DNA from: Streptomyces sp. NBC_00390
Lineage (GTDB): Bacteria > Actinomycetota > Actinomycetes > Streptomycetales > Streptomycetaceae
NCBI RefSeq assembly: GCF_036057275.1
Contig: NZ_CP107945.1
Location: forward strand, 868,001-932,000
DNA: 64,000 nucleotides
Reading direction: 5' to 3'
Within the stretch, counting starts at the first letter, position 1. Each line of letters begins with the position of its first letter. Below are positions 32,635 through 40,927 of the stretch, in pieces. A program made the translations under genes and the position numbers. The notes beneath the pieces were generated by a model. It ran no database searches. It was not told where the DNA came from and saw only the letters and a program-made list of their open reading frames with translations.

Positions 32635-34095
32635 ATGCTCGACCTTCTCGACCACGCGCTGCGCTCCGCCCCGGAACGGCCGGCCGTGCTCGGCGCGACG
32701 CTGACCGGGCATGGCCGGGTGCGGGCGACCCGGGGTGAACTCGCCGGGCTTGCCGACGCGTACGCCTCATCGCTGTACGCACGCGGTCTGCGCACCGGGG
32801 ACACCGTCGGCGTCGCGGTGCGTCCCGGCCCTCGGGCGCTCGCCGTCCTGCTCGCCCTGTGGCGGCTCGGACTGCGCGGCGCCGTGCTGGATCCCGGCGC
32901 CGGCCCGGACGTGCTGCGCTCTCGGCTCTCACTCGCCCGACCCTCGCTCGTGCTGGCCGATGCCACCGCACAGGCGGTCGCCGGCTGGGCCCGGCCACTG
33001 GCAGCGCGGGCCCGCCTCACGCTGCCCGATCTGGCCGAGCTCGCTCCGGTCGCGACAGTGGGCCGCAGGCTGCCCGGCTGTGCACCCGCGCTCGAAGCGG
33101 CAGGGACGCGCATCCCGGTGACCGACCACGGTGACGGCGACGCGGTCATCGTCTTCACGTCCGGTACGACATCCCGCCCGAAGGCGGTCGTGCACACCCG
33201 CTCCAGTCTGTCCGCCGGCATGGACACGGTCCGCGCCCTCTTCTCCGCGCACCCGGACGAACCCGTCGTCGGCGGTACGTTCTTCGTCCTCGTGCCGGCT
33301 CTGACACAGGGCGCACCGGTCGCACTCCCGGCCCGCTCGCCCCGGGTCCTCTCCCGGCAGCTGCACCGACTGCGGCCCCAGGGAACCTATCTGACTCCAC
33401 CTCAGCTCAGGGACGCGCTGCGCGCCGGGGCCCCCTTCACCGGCCGGGTGTGGACAGGCTCGGCGCCTGCGAGTGCCGAACTGCTCGACCGCGTACGGAA
33501 GGCCGGCGCTGCGGAGGCCTGGGGCGTGTACGCGCTCACCGAACTCTTCCCCGCCGCCGCGGTCGAGTCCAGGCAGAAGGCTGCGTACGACGGCGCCGGC
33601 GATCTCGTCGGCGCGCCGCTGCCGGGCGTCGAGGCCAGGACGGACGACGCGGGCGAGCTGCTGCTCGCCGGGGCCGCGGCCCGGCACCGCTGCCTGGGCG
33701 ACGACCCGGACCCCTGGGTGCGCACCGGCGACCGGGCGCACCTGGACGCCGCCGGGCGGATCGTTCTGGAGGGCCGCTGCAAGGACATGGTGCTGCGCCG
33801 CGCCGAGAACATCTATCCGGGCCTGTACGAACCCTCCCTGCACGTGCCGGGTGTGGAACTCGCCGTGCTCGTCGGTGTGCCCGCGGGCGACGGCGACGAA
33901 CGGCTCGTCGCCGTCGTCGAGCCCCGGCCCGGTTACACGGAGCAGCAGCTGCGGACCGCGCTCGCCGACCCGATGCGGCGGATGGGTTCCGCGCGGCCCG
34001 ACGCGCTGCTCTTCGCCCCCGTCCCGCTGTCCGGCCGCTCACGCAAGCCGGACCGTGAGGCCACGGCAGAGCTCGCGGCGGTACGTCTCCGATGA
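32635..34095 (+). CDS. AMP-dependent ligase, OleC/acyl-AMP-ligase-like
   Basis: A 486-aa ANL-superfamily enzyme. The phosphate-binding loop is VIVFTSGTTSRPKAVVHT, with W-G-V-Y-A-L-T-E for the adenine pocket, WVRTGDRAHLD and GRCKDMVLRRAENIYPG with the hinge and the C-terminal domain start, ending in the LSGRSRKPDREA lysine (A10) region. It is slightly shorter than typical acyl-CoA synthetases. OleC enzymes of this family turn beta-hydroxy acids into beta-lactones, and the operon has an OleA-like and SDR partner, so this activity is a reasonable hypothesis. Ordinary acyl-CoA ligase is the alternative. The ATG at 32635 is the only good start. The stop overlaps the P450 start. Confidence 0.78.
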   Translation: MLDLLDHALRSAPERPAVLGATLTGHGRVRATRGELAGLADAYASSLYARGLRTGDTVGVAVRPGPRALAVLLALWRLGLRGAVLDPGAGPDVLRSRLSLARPSLVLADATAQAVAGWARPLAARARLTLPDLAELAPVATVGRRLPGCAPALEAAGTRIPVTDHGDGDAVIVFTSGTTSRPKAVVHTRSSLSAGMDTVRALFSAHPDEPVVGGTFFVLVPALTQGAPVALPARSPRVLSRQLHRLRPQGTYLTPPQLRDALRAGAPFTGRVWTGSAPASAELLDRVRKAGAAEAWGVYALTELFPAAAVESRQKAAYDGAGDLVGAPLPGVEARTDDAGELLLAGAAARHRCLGDDPDPWVRTGDRAHLDAAGRIVLEGRCKDMVLRRAENIYPGLYEPSLHVPGVELAVLVGVPAGDGDERLVAVVEPRPGYTEQQLRTALADPMRRMGSARPDALLFAPVPLSGRSRKPDREATAELAAVRLR

Positions 34096-35252
34096 GTGCC
34101 GCCGTTCGTCAGGATCCGGTGCCGGCCGCGGGCGGCACCGGCGTTGCGCGGGCACGGCGCCGGGACCGGCAGGTGTATCTGCGCAGTCACCCCGTCCTCT
34201 TCGCTCTCCTCGCGGCCGCCCGCCGCCGCCCTGTGCTCCGGATCGGACGCACGCTGCTGGTGCACGACGCGGACGCGTACCGCGAGGTGCTGACCCGCCT
34301 GCCTCTCGACCGTACGGCGGCCGGAACCACGGGAGCGGCGGCACGGTCCGCGCTGGGCCCGGCTGAACAGCCTTACGGCGGGATGCTGTTCGACCAGGAG
34401 GGCGACGAACACCGGTCCGGGCGACGTGGTCTGGCGAGGGATCTCGGAGCGTTCGGCGTCGAGCGACTGCGGGCGGTGTGGCAGCCCTTGCTCGTGCGAC
34501 GGCTCGAACCGCTGGCCACGGGCGAGGAGGTGGACCTCGTCGCGCTCGCCCGGGAGCTCTCGGGCTCGGTCGTCTGCGCGCTGACCGGCTCGGGCGCGTC
34601 CCCGTCCGCCGTGGCCGCTGCCGCCGCCGACGCCGCCGCCGCCTCGGTCCGCAGCGAGCTGCCGGGGCTGCCCCGCCGGGGAGCCCGGGCCGAGGCGGCG
34701 CAGGCGGCGGCTCGGCTGCGGCAGCTGCTCGGCACCGTCGGGGACGACGCGCTGTCCACGATGGTGGCGGTCGCCGCCGTGAACACCACGGTCGCGGCGC
34801 TGCCCCGGGCCGCTGCCTGGTGTGCGGACGCCCAGTTGTGGGACCAGGCCGCGGACGACGCCCTGCGCGGGCCCCTGGCCGACGAGTTGCTGCGCATCAC
34901 GGCCGCTTCTCCGCTGCTGCCCCGGGTGGCCGCGGCCAACGGCGCGGCGGGTGGCTGCCCGGTGCGCGCCGGTGACCGGCTCCTGCTGGTCACCCGGCAC
35001 GCCGTCGGCGCCCACCGGAGCGCACCGGACGCCCGGCGTCCCGCCGCTCCCGACGTCGCCCACCTGGTCTTCGGCGCGGGGCCGCACACCTGCCCGGGGG
35101 CCAGGCTCGCCCGGGTCCAGCTGGCCGATGTGCTCCAGGCCCTGGCGCCGTACCGCCCGGTCGTGGTGCGGGCCGAGGCCGACCGCAGGGCGGCCCTGCC
35201 CAGCTGGCGGACCCTCACGGTACGCGCCGGCCGTCCGCTCCTGCGGGCCTGA
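34092..35252 (+). CDS. Cytochrome P450, unusual I helix
   Basis: A 386-aa P450. The heme loop is HLVFGAGPHTCPGARLARVQ, with the Cys ligand in FGAGPHTCPG, and the ExxR is in ADELLRITAAS. GDEHRSGRRGLARD corresponds to the C-helix H-xxx-R that binds heme propionate. The I helix reads MVAVAAVNTTVAALPRAA. The family's (A/G)Gx(D/E)T oxygen-activation motif appears as A-A-V-N-T, with Asn in the acid position. Some P450s of this kind (isomerases, peroxide-dependent types) tolerate this. No ferredoxin gene is adjacent. ATGA overlap with the AMP ligase shows coupled translation. Confidence 0.82.
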   Translation: MSAAVRQDPVPAAGGTGVARARRRDRQVYLRSHPVLFALLAAARRRPVLRIGRTLLVHDADAYREVLTRLPLDRTAAGTTGAAARSALGPAEQPYGGMLFDQEGDEHRSGRRGLARDLGAFGVERLRAVWQPLLVRRLEPLATGEEVDLVALARELSGSVVCALTGSGASPSAVAAAAADAAAASVRSELPGLPRRGARAEAAQAAARLRQLLGTVGDDALSTMVAVAAVNTTVAALPRAAAWCADAQLWDQAADDALRGPLADELLRITAASPLLPRVAAANGAAGGCPVRAGDRLLLVTRHAVGAHRSAPDARRPAAPDVAHLVFGAGPHTCPGARLARVQLADVLQALAPYRPVVVRAEADRRAALPSWRTLTVRAGRPLLRA

Positions 35253-35280
35253 CCGGTTCCGACCGCCCGGAGACCCTCCG

Positions 35281-35657
35281 ATGACCGGACGGACGCCGCA
35301 TCGCTGTGACCGGTGCTGCCGGCTTCCGCGGCGGACACGCCCGGCCGCGGCGGCGGCCGGGCGACCGGCTCTGAGACGCCGTGCGCAGGGCCGACTCGCC
35401 CACACCGTCGTCCTCGTGATGCGCGGTCCGGCCCAGGGCTGGGCTCCGCCCGCCCGGAAGCCGGCCGACCCACGGCGGTACGGAAGTGTCACCGTCCGGC
35501 GCGGGCCGGACGCCGGGGCGCTCGTCCCGAGGTGCTCGGCGCCCTCGCTCCACGGCTCCCGTCCGGGTCCGGGCGGGACCGGTCGCTGGGCCGGGGGCTC
35601 CCGGGTGACCTCGCCGTCGAGGGGCGGGCTCTTCCGGAGCGTCGGCGCGGGCCCTGT
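35281..35657 (+). pseudogene. Remnant of an NAD-dependent epimerase/SDR (OleD-like) gene
   Basis: A start with a good site (GGAGACC... ATG at 35281) begins TGRT. After a shift of one base the next frame gives RIAVTGAAGFRGGHARP and GDRL then a stop, the Rossmann VTGAAGFIGGH start of extended SDRs. Further on, GSVTVRRG in one frame and RPEVLGALAPRLPSG in another match the typical ADVTVVRGDLRDPEVLGALAPRL segment. At least two frameshifts and an early stop are needed to explain this, and the 3' part is gone where the LigD-type gene begins. It is the logical fifth gene of the ketosynthase-ligase-P450 operon. Confidence 0.6.
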
Positions 35658-35659
35658 CC

Positions 35660-36685
35660 CTACTCGGCGGGTTCGGCGTCGTCCTTCTTGGCACGGCTCG
35701 GCTGGACGCGCTTCGGCTCACCCGGCATCTTCGGGTACTCCGGCGGGTACGGCAGATCGCCCAGTCCGTGCTCCGCCTCGTCCTTGTTGGCCAACTCAAG
35801 CAGGCTCTCCAGGCCGAAGCGCTGGTCGTCCATGTCGGAGTGGACATCGCCCACTTCGGCATAGCGCGCGGGCATCGACTTGATGTCGAAGTCCTCCGGC
35901 ACGGCGTCGTCGATCTCGTCCCAGCGAAGCGGTGCCGAGACCGGGGCGTGCGGGCGGGGGCGGACCGAGTAGGCGGACGCGATGGTGCGGTCGCGGGCAG
36001 TCTGGTTGTAGTCCACGAAGATGCGCTGCCCGCGTTCCTCCTTCCACCACTTGATCGTCACCCGGTCGGGCATGCGGCGTTCCAGTTGCCGCCCGCAGGC
36101 GATCGCGGCGCGCCGGACCTGGGTGAAGGTCCAGCGCGGCTCGATCGGCACGAACACATGGAGACCGCGTCCGCCGGAGGTCTTGGGCCAGCCGCGCAGA
36201 CCTGCCCCGTCGAGCACGTCGCGCAGTTCGTGGGCGGCGTGCACGGCGTCGGCGTAGTCGGTGCCGGGCTGCGGGTCGAGGTCGATGCGGAGCTCGTCCG
36301 GATGGTCGGTGTCGTCGCGTCGCACGGGCCACGGGTGGAAGGTGACAGCTCCGAGATTGGCCGCCCACAGGACCGCGGCCGGTTCCGTCGGGCACATCTC
36401 GTCCGCGGACCGGCCGCTGGGGAAGGTGATGTGTGCGGTGGGGATCCACTCGGGGAGGTATTTGGGGGCGCGCTTCTGGAAGAAGGACTCGCCGGTCACG
36501 CCGTCGGGGTAGCGCTCCAGCGTGGTGGGGCGGTTGCGCAGCGCGCGGGTGATGCCGTCGCCGACGGCCAGGTAGTACTGGACCATGTCCAGCTTGGTGT
36601 AGCCGTGCTCAGGGAAGTACACCTTGTCGGGATTGGACACACGGACGGTCCGCTCGCCCACTTCCAGTTCCACCGCTGCGGCCAT
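35660..36685 (-). CDS. LigD-type primase-polymerase domain protein (end joining)
   Basis: A 341-aa stand-alone polymerase of the archaeo-eukaryotic primase fold, as in the LigD polymerase module. The start MAAAVELEVGERTVRVSNPD at 36685 leads to KVYFPEHGYTKLDMVQYYL. ELRIDLDPQPGTDYAD carries the catalytic DxD, and KTSGGRGLHVFVPI the catalytic Ser-Gly-x-x-His. TIKWWKEERGQRIFVDYNQT follows. It adds ribonucleotides or deoxyribonucleotides at ends held by Ku. The ligase is encoded separately on the other strand, 52 bp away, not fused as in mycobacterial LigD. The stop lies three bases past the preceding SDR remnant. Confidence 0.88.
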   Translation of the reverse strand: MAAAVELEVGERTVRVSNPDKVYFPEHGYTKLDMVQYYLAVGDGITRALRNRPTTLERYPDGVTGESFFQKRAPKYLPEWIPTAHITFPSGRSADEMCPTEPAAVLWAANLGAVTFHPWPVRRDDTDHPDELRIDLDPQPGTDYADAVHAAHELRDVLDGAGLRGWPKTSGGRGLHVFVPIEPRWTFTQVRRAAIACGRQLERRMPDRVTIKWWKEERGQRIFVDYNQTARDRTIASAYSVRPRPHAPVSAPLRWDEIDDAVPEDFDIKSMPARYAEVGDVHSDMDDQRFGLESLLELANKDEAEHGLGDLPYPPEYPKMPGEPKRVQPSRAKKDDAEPAE

Positions 36686-36737
36686 GCCCGCCAGCGTAGG
36701 CCGTGCCGAGAGTCCTCGCATACCGGACAATCGCCCT

Positions 36738-37808
36738 ATGGATCTGCCGGTGATGCCCCCTGTGAAGCCGATGCTCGCCAAGGCCGTGAAGAAGATCCCG
36801 CCCGGGATGCAGTACGAGGCCAAGTGGGACGGCTTCCGGGCGATCGTGCACCGGGACGGCGACGAGGTGGTGATCGGCAGCCGTACGGGCAAGCCGCTCA
36901 CACGCTACTTCCCCGAACTGGTCGACGAACTGCGCACCCAGCTGCCCGCCCGGTCGGTCGTCGACGGCGAGATCGTCATCGCCCATGAGGGCCGCCTCGA
37001 CTTCGACCGGCTCACCGAGCGCATCCATCCCGCAGACTCGCGGGTGCGGATGCTGGCCGAGCGGACGCCCGCGAGCTTCGTCGCCTTCGATCTGCTCGCG
37101 CTCGGCGACGACTCCCTCTTCGACACACCGCTCGACCGGCGGCGGGTGATGCTCACCGAGGCACTGGCCGGGACCCGGCCGCCCGTCCATCTGGCGCCCG
37201 CCACCACGGATGTCGCACTCGCCCAGCAGTGGTTCGAGCAGTACGAGGGCGCAGGCCTCGACGGGATCATCGCCAAGCCGCTCGATCTGCCGTACCGCCC
37301 TGACGCCCGCCTGATGTTCAAGGTCAAGCACGAGCGCACGGCCGACGTGGTGGTGGCGGGCTACCGCTTCCACAAGAGCGGGCCGATCGTCGGTTCGCTG
37401 CTGCTGGGCCTGTACGACGATTCGGGCGCCCTCCAGCACATCGGCGTGTGCGCCGCGTTCTCGGCGAAGCGGCGCGAGGAGCTGGTCGAGGAGCTGGAGC
37501 CGCTGCGGATGGATCCGCCGGAGGGTCACCCGTGGGCTGCGTGGGCGGACGAGAGCGCCCACGAGAGTGCCCGGCTGCCGGGCGCGCCGAGCCGCTGGTC
37601 GGGCAAGAAGGACCTGTCATGGGTGGCACTGCGGCCCGAGCGGGTGGTGGAGGTCGCCTACGACCACATGGAGGGCGACCGGTTCCGGCACACCGCGCAG
37701 TTCCGGCGGTGGCGGCCCGACCGTGAGGCCGCGAGCTGCACCTATGCCCAGCTGGAGGAGCCGGTGCGGTACGACCTGTCCGAGGTGCTGTCGGCTCCGG
37801 GCGGGTGA
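36738..37808 (+). CDS. ATP-dependent DNA ligase (LigC/LigD-ligase type)
   Basis: A 356-aa ligase. Motif I is YEAKWDGFRAIVHRDG, whose Lys takes AMP. Motif III is VDGEIVI, motif IIIa SFVAFDLLA, motif IV GLDGIIAKP and motif V LMFKVKHERTADVVVAGYR. An OB-fold domain (residues 225-356) follows, ending KHERTAD...VALRPERVVEVAYDHM...FRHTAQFRRWRPDRE. This is the size and domain plan of actinobacterial LigC. It is divergent from the LigD-type polymerase, and together they provide the polymerase and sealing steps of Ku-dependent end joining. No Ku gene lies in the window. Confidence 0.9.
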   Translation: MDLPVMPPVKPMLAKAVKKIPPGMQYEAKWDGFRAIVHRDGDEVVIGSRTGKPLTRYFPELVDELRTQLPARSVVDGEIVIAHEGRLDFDRLTERIHPADSRVRMLAERTPASFVAFDLLALGDDSLFDTPLDRRRVMLTEALAGTRPPVHLAPATTDVALAQQWFEQYEGAGLDGIIAKPLDLPYRPDARLMFKVKHERTADVVVAGYRFHKSGPIVGSLLLGLYDDSGALQHIGVCAAFSAKRREELVEELEPLRMDPPEGHPWAAWADESAHESARLPGAPSRWSGKKDLSWVALRPERVVEVAYDHMEGDRFRHTAQFRRWRPDREAASCTYAQLEEPVRYDLSEVLSAPGG

Positions 37809-38512
37809 ACGGCCGGTCACGGTGACCTCCGCCGCTGAGCCGTGTCCGACACGGCCTGGAACCCCTCGGTCCGGCCGGGGATCGCCCGGCCGAGCACGGT
37901 GAGGGTGGTCCGGCGCACCGCCGCCGGACCTGCGGACGGGGGAGGTTCGCCAGGATGCGGTGTGGCGGTGGCCACAGTGCCGGTGTGCTCATGGTTCTCG
38001 GCGACCAGGCGACCGGCAGGACTGTCCTGAAAGTGCTATTTGCCCTGGTCGGCGTAGGATGCGGCGCACATAGGAACGATCCGGCCGCCCGGCGCCCGGG
38101 TCACGACGTCGAGCACGGTCACTCGTAGCGGGTACGGGACATGATCGCGACCCGGCCGCCCGCTTCCAGCTCGGCGACCGTCAACGCCTTTGCGGTCGCG
38201 GTGACTTGGCGGTACGTCGGCAGCCGTCGCCGTCCTGGCTCCGGAGCACCACCGGTGCGAGGTCCTGGCCGGCGTTCGCGTAAGGTATGTCGGCGGTGCC
38301 GCCACAGGCAGCCGGCGCGGCGAGGCGTGCACTGCGCATCTCGTACGACTCCGGGCTCCCTGACCAGTCCGATCGGGACGCGATCGGCAAGGTGACGAGA
38401 AGCACGGATGATCCGAGAACGGTTGCAGCACGGAGACATCCCCGCAGACAGACCCGGAAGCCCCTTCAGTAGGAATGGAGGGGTGGAGCAGAGAAGCAGA
38501 GAAGGACAAGCC
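37809..38512. other. 704-bp gap without an intact gene
   Basis: No gene I can support. On the minus strand, a short open stretch encoding AELEAGGRVAIMSRTRYE stops at 38119 and overlaps (GTGA) a 28-codon frame reading TVLDVVTRAPGGRIVPMCAA to 38036. Codon bias is good in both, and the text resembles the end of a GntR/UTRA regulator interrupted by a stop, but the match is too weak to call. The right end holds the promoter of the small gene at 38513. Confidence 0.35.
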
Positions 38513-38770
38513 GTGACCGCCTCCCCCCTCATCCCCGTGCCGATCCCCGATCGCGTCGCCGTACTGATCGGCTCCTGCATGCCGGCACACGTACTCCAGG
38601 CGGAGATCGAAGCAGAGTGCGCGGCGCGCGAGGTGTACCGCTTCCGTGGCCCGCTGTGTGCCGAGGACCGGGCGGACCGGGAGCACGCGCTGTCCACGCT
38701 GGCCCGGGCGAACAAGGTACTGGCCGCATACAACCCGCGACTGACGGTGAAGCCCGGCCGCGGCTGGTAG
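38513..38770 (+). CDS. Small conserved-looking protein, unknown function
   Basis: An 85-aa protein with good Streptomyces codon bias and start GTG 38513 after GAAGGAC. Sequence: a proline-rich opening (TASPLIPVPIPDRVAVLIGS), then a helical part AHVLQAEIEAECAAREVYRF and ADREHALSTLARANKVLAAY, ending in a basic tail. It has no signal, membrane or metal motif. I do not recognise it; a small regulatory partner is possible. An in-frame GTG at 38483 would add ten residues. A perfect hairpin lies downstream. Confidence 0.55.
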   Translation: MTASPLIPVPIPDRVAVLIGSCMPAHVLQAEIEAECAAREVYRFRGPLCAEDRADREHALSTLARANKVLAAYNPRLTVKPGRGW

Positions 38771-38812
38771 TACCCCCCTCCCGCTGCCGCGGCCATCGCT
38801 CCGGCGATCCAG

Positions 38813-38836
38813 GGGCCGCCCCCGTTCGGGCGGCCC
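38813..38836. terminator. Hairpin between convergent genes
   Basis: GGGCCGCCC (38813-38821) and GGGCGGCCC (38828-38836) form a perfect nine-bp stem around CCGTTC, followed on the plus strand by TTC. It lies between the convergent small gene and the SAP-domain gene and could serve both. Confidence 0.65.
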
Positions 38837-38866
38837 TTCGCTCGGCCCGCCGCGTCGCCGCCGGCA

Positions 38867-39463
38867 TCACGGCCCGGCCCTGCCCTTCGGCGTCGCCCGG
38901 TGCACCCGCCAGGCGTTCAGCGCCTCGGCGCGAGTGCCCGACGGATGCTCGGCATGCCAGGACCGCAGAAAGCGGTTGAACTCGAACTGGGCGCCGACTT
39001 CCTGAGGCCTCGCCGCCTCCTCCCGCGTGTCGTACCAGTGCTGTACGGCGTCACCGAGCGTCCGGCCCGCGCTCTCGGCGATGAACGCGCGCATGAAGGC
39101 GTCGAAGCGGAACGCCGGACCGATCCGGGCGGCGAAGAAGGCGCGGAGCACCTGGCTGCACCGCTGCCCCTCCGGGATCACCGTGCCGGCGGCCACCGGC
39201 GCGGCAAGCTGCGGGACAGCCCGGGAGCGGCGGGCGGGCGCGGGCAGCACCTCGGCCGACGGCGGCGCCCCGTCGAGGGCGGCGGCCAGGCGAGCGGTCA
39301 GTTCCGCCTTCCCGCCTGCGGTCGAAACGCCCGTCGACCGGGCCAGCCCCGTCAGTTCGGCCAGCGTCCAGTACCAGCGCAGCAACTCGGACCCCGTCAT
39401 GGCCGCGTTCAAAGGCGGGCGGGACTCCCCCATATTCGTACTCACGTTCCCATTCTTACTCAT
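38867..39463 (-). CDS. SAP-domain protein with DUF6434-like C-terminus
   Basis: A 198-aa protein. Residues about 22-65 form a SAP-type helix-extended-loop-helix (LLRWYWTLAELTGLARSTGV, STAGGKAELTARLAAALDG), a motif found in DNA- or RNA-binding proteins. The C-terminal half has AFFAARIGPAFRFDAFMRAF, GDAVQHWYDTREEAARP and QFEFNRFLRSWHAEHPSGTR, as in bacterial proteins with a DUF6434-type domain. The start could be any of the ATGs at 39463, 39430 or 39400, because none has a strong Shine-Dalgarno site. Function unknown. The domain order suggests nucleic acid binding. Confidence 0.7.
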   Translation of the reverse strand: MSKNGNVSTNMGESRPPLNAAMTGSELLRWYWTLAELTGLARSTGVSTAGGKAELTARLAAALDGAPPSAEVLPAPARRSRAVPQLAAPVAAGTVIPEGQRCSQVLRAFFAARIGPAFRFDAFMRAFIAESAGRTLGDAVQHWYDTREEAARPQEVGAQFEFNRFLRSWHAEHPSGTRAEALNAWRVHRATPKGRAGP

Positions 39464-39581
39464 TCACTGGGCAGGCACACGCCCACGCCGTGACATGCCG
39501 CGTTCGGGTCAGGGTCGCCGGAGCGCGGCCGCCGGCGCGCCACACTGTGGGCCGGCCGCAGGCGTAGACGGAGGTCCGGTC

Positions 39582-40382
39582 GTGAGCGGTACCGAGGAGT
39601 TCCACGCATGGCAGATCCACGAGTCGGGGCCCGCCGACGCCCCGCACACCGTGCTGCTGCTGCCGGGTGCGATGCTCAGCACGGCGTTCTATGACGGCCT
39701 GATGGGCGCACCGGCACTCGCCGGGGCGCCGGTGCGGCTGGCCGCGGTGACGATCCCCGGCTTCGCGGGCACCCCTGCCCCACAGGATCCGCGCATGGAG
39801 ACCTATGCGGCGCTCTACGGCGCTCTCGCCGCGCAGCGCGGATGCGATGCCGTGGTCGGCCACAGCCTCGGCGCCAACATCGCCCTGGAGATGGCCGCCG
39901 GCGGACACTTCACGGGCCCTGTCGTCCTGCTGTCCCCGACGTTCTCGCGTCCGGACGAGTTCAAGGAGCTCGAGGTCGCCGACCGCCTCGGCCGAGTGCC
40001 CGGAATCGGGGCCCTGGCCTGGTCCGCGATGGTGCACATGACACCGCACGCGATGGCGGAGAGCCTGCCCGGGGACAGTCGTGACGAGCTGATCGCCGAG
40101 CTGAAGAAGAACGACCCGCCGGTCTGCCGCAAGATCGTCCGGCACTACTTCGACTATCTGGACCGCCATGGATCACTGGTCCCCCGGCTGCGCGAGTCGG
40201 GCGCGCGGGCATGGGTCGTACGCGGCGACCGCGACGAGATCGGGCTGACCGACGAGGAGCACGACGAGCTCGCCGCCATGACCCGCGTGACCATGGTCAC
40301 CGTGCCCGACGCGGGCCACATGGTGATGACGGATCAGCCGGCAAGGGTCGCCGAACTGATCGCGCGGGTGGTCCTGGACTGA
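39582..40382 (+). CDS. Alpha/beta hydrolase
   Basis: A 266-aa cytoplasmic hydrolase. TVLLLPGAMLSTAFYDGLMG gives the oxyanion loop. CDAVVGHSLGANIALEMAAG is the nucleophile elbow with Ser in GHSLG. WVVRGDRDEIGLTDEEHDEL carries the likely acid and VPDAGHMVMTDQPARVAELI the catalytic His. The helical lid (residues 125-195) is rich in charged residues. The start GTG 39582 follows GGAGG. It has no genomic partner that would suggest a substrate. Confidence 0.82.
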   Translation: MSGTEEFHAWQIHESGPADAPHTVLLLPGAMLSTAFYDGLMGAPALAGAPVRLAAVTIPGFAGTPAPQDPRMETYAALYGALAAQRGCDAVVGHSLGANIALEMAAGGHFTGPVVLLSPTFSRPDEFKELEVADRLGRVPGIGALAWSAMVHMTPHAMAESLPGDSRDELIAELKKNDPPVCRKIVRHYFDYLDRHGSLVPRLRESGARAWVVRGDRDEIGLTDEEHDELAAMTRVTMVTVPDAGHMVMTDQPARVAELIARVVLD

Positions 40383-40446
40383 GCCGCATCGTTCGGATCG
40401 CCGGACGAGCGGTCCGTGCTACGTCGCCCGGCGAGGCCCGGTGGTC

Positions 40447-40800
40447 TCAGTGGAACTCGTGGACGACCTCGATCGTCCCGACGATGTGCGCGTTGAAGTC
40501 GTCGAGCTCCTCGGCGGGAATCCACAGTTCGAGGATGGTCCGCCCGCCGGCCTGCTGCACCGGGTACCGGGACAGGAACCCGGACTCGACCTGGAAGCGG
40601 GTGACGAAGCCGGCCCCGTCGTGCTTCACGTTCCAGTCGCGCGCGATCGTGATCGCGTACTCCTCGTCGAGAACCGGGTAGAAGATCGGCTGCTCCGGCA
40701 GCCTCGGTGGCCAGGCGCGGAACTCCAACTCCCGTACCAGCTCGAGCTCCTTGGGGCCGGTCGGGCGCCAGAGGGTGGTCGTTGCGGGACGGCTGGTCAT
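40447..40800 (-). CDS. Small conserved protein (annotated elsewhere as ADP-ribosylation/crystallin J1)
   Basis: A 117-aa protein opening TSRPATTTLWRPTGPKELEL and containing RAWPPRLPEQPIFYPVLDEE, ITIARDWNVKHDGAGFVTRF and LSRYPVQQAGGRTILELWIP. This reads as a compact beta-rich domain common in bacteria, often labelled ADP-ribosylation/crystallin J1 by transfer although no ADP-ribosylhydrolase motif is present. The start ATG at 40800 has GGAGAA upstream. Co-directional with the YchJ-type gene 127 bp upstream. Confidence 0.75.
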   Translation of the reverse strand: MTSRPATTTLWRPTGPKELELVRELEFRAWPPRLPEQPIFYPVLDEEYAITIARDWNVKHDGAGFVTRFQVESGFLSRYPVQQAGGRTILELWIPAEELDDFNAHIVGTIEVVHEFH

Positions 40801-40927
40801 CGGGATCGTTCTCCGGCGGATGCGGCTGACTGGTCGGAAGACAGGACGGTATCCGTGCCGCGCACCGTGGTCCATCCGGTTTCCGCCGGAACGTCGCAGC
40901 CGGCCTTGAGCGCCGGCGCCCCGGCCC

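Noticed and set aside
36905..37562. Minus-strand open frames antisense to the DNA ligase
   Set aside because: No motif, and the plus-strand ligase explains the region fully.
38036..38260. Two overlapping minus-strand short frames resembling a GntR/UTRA end
   Set aside because: The resemblance is weak, there is no DNA-binding part and no clear start, so I list it only as part of a gap.
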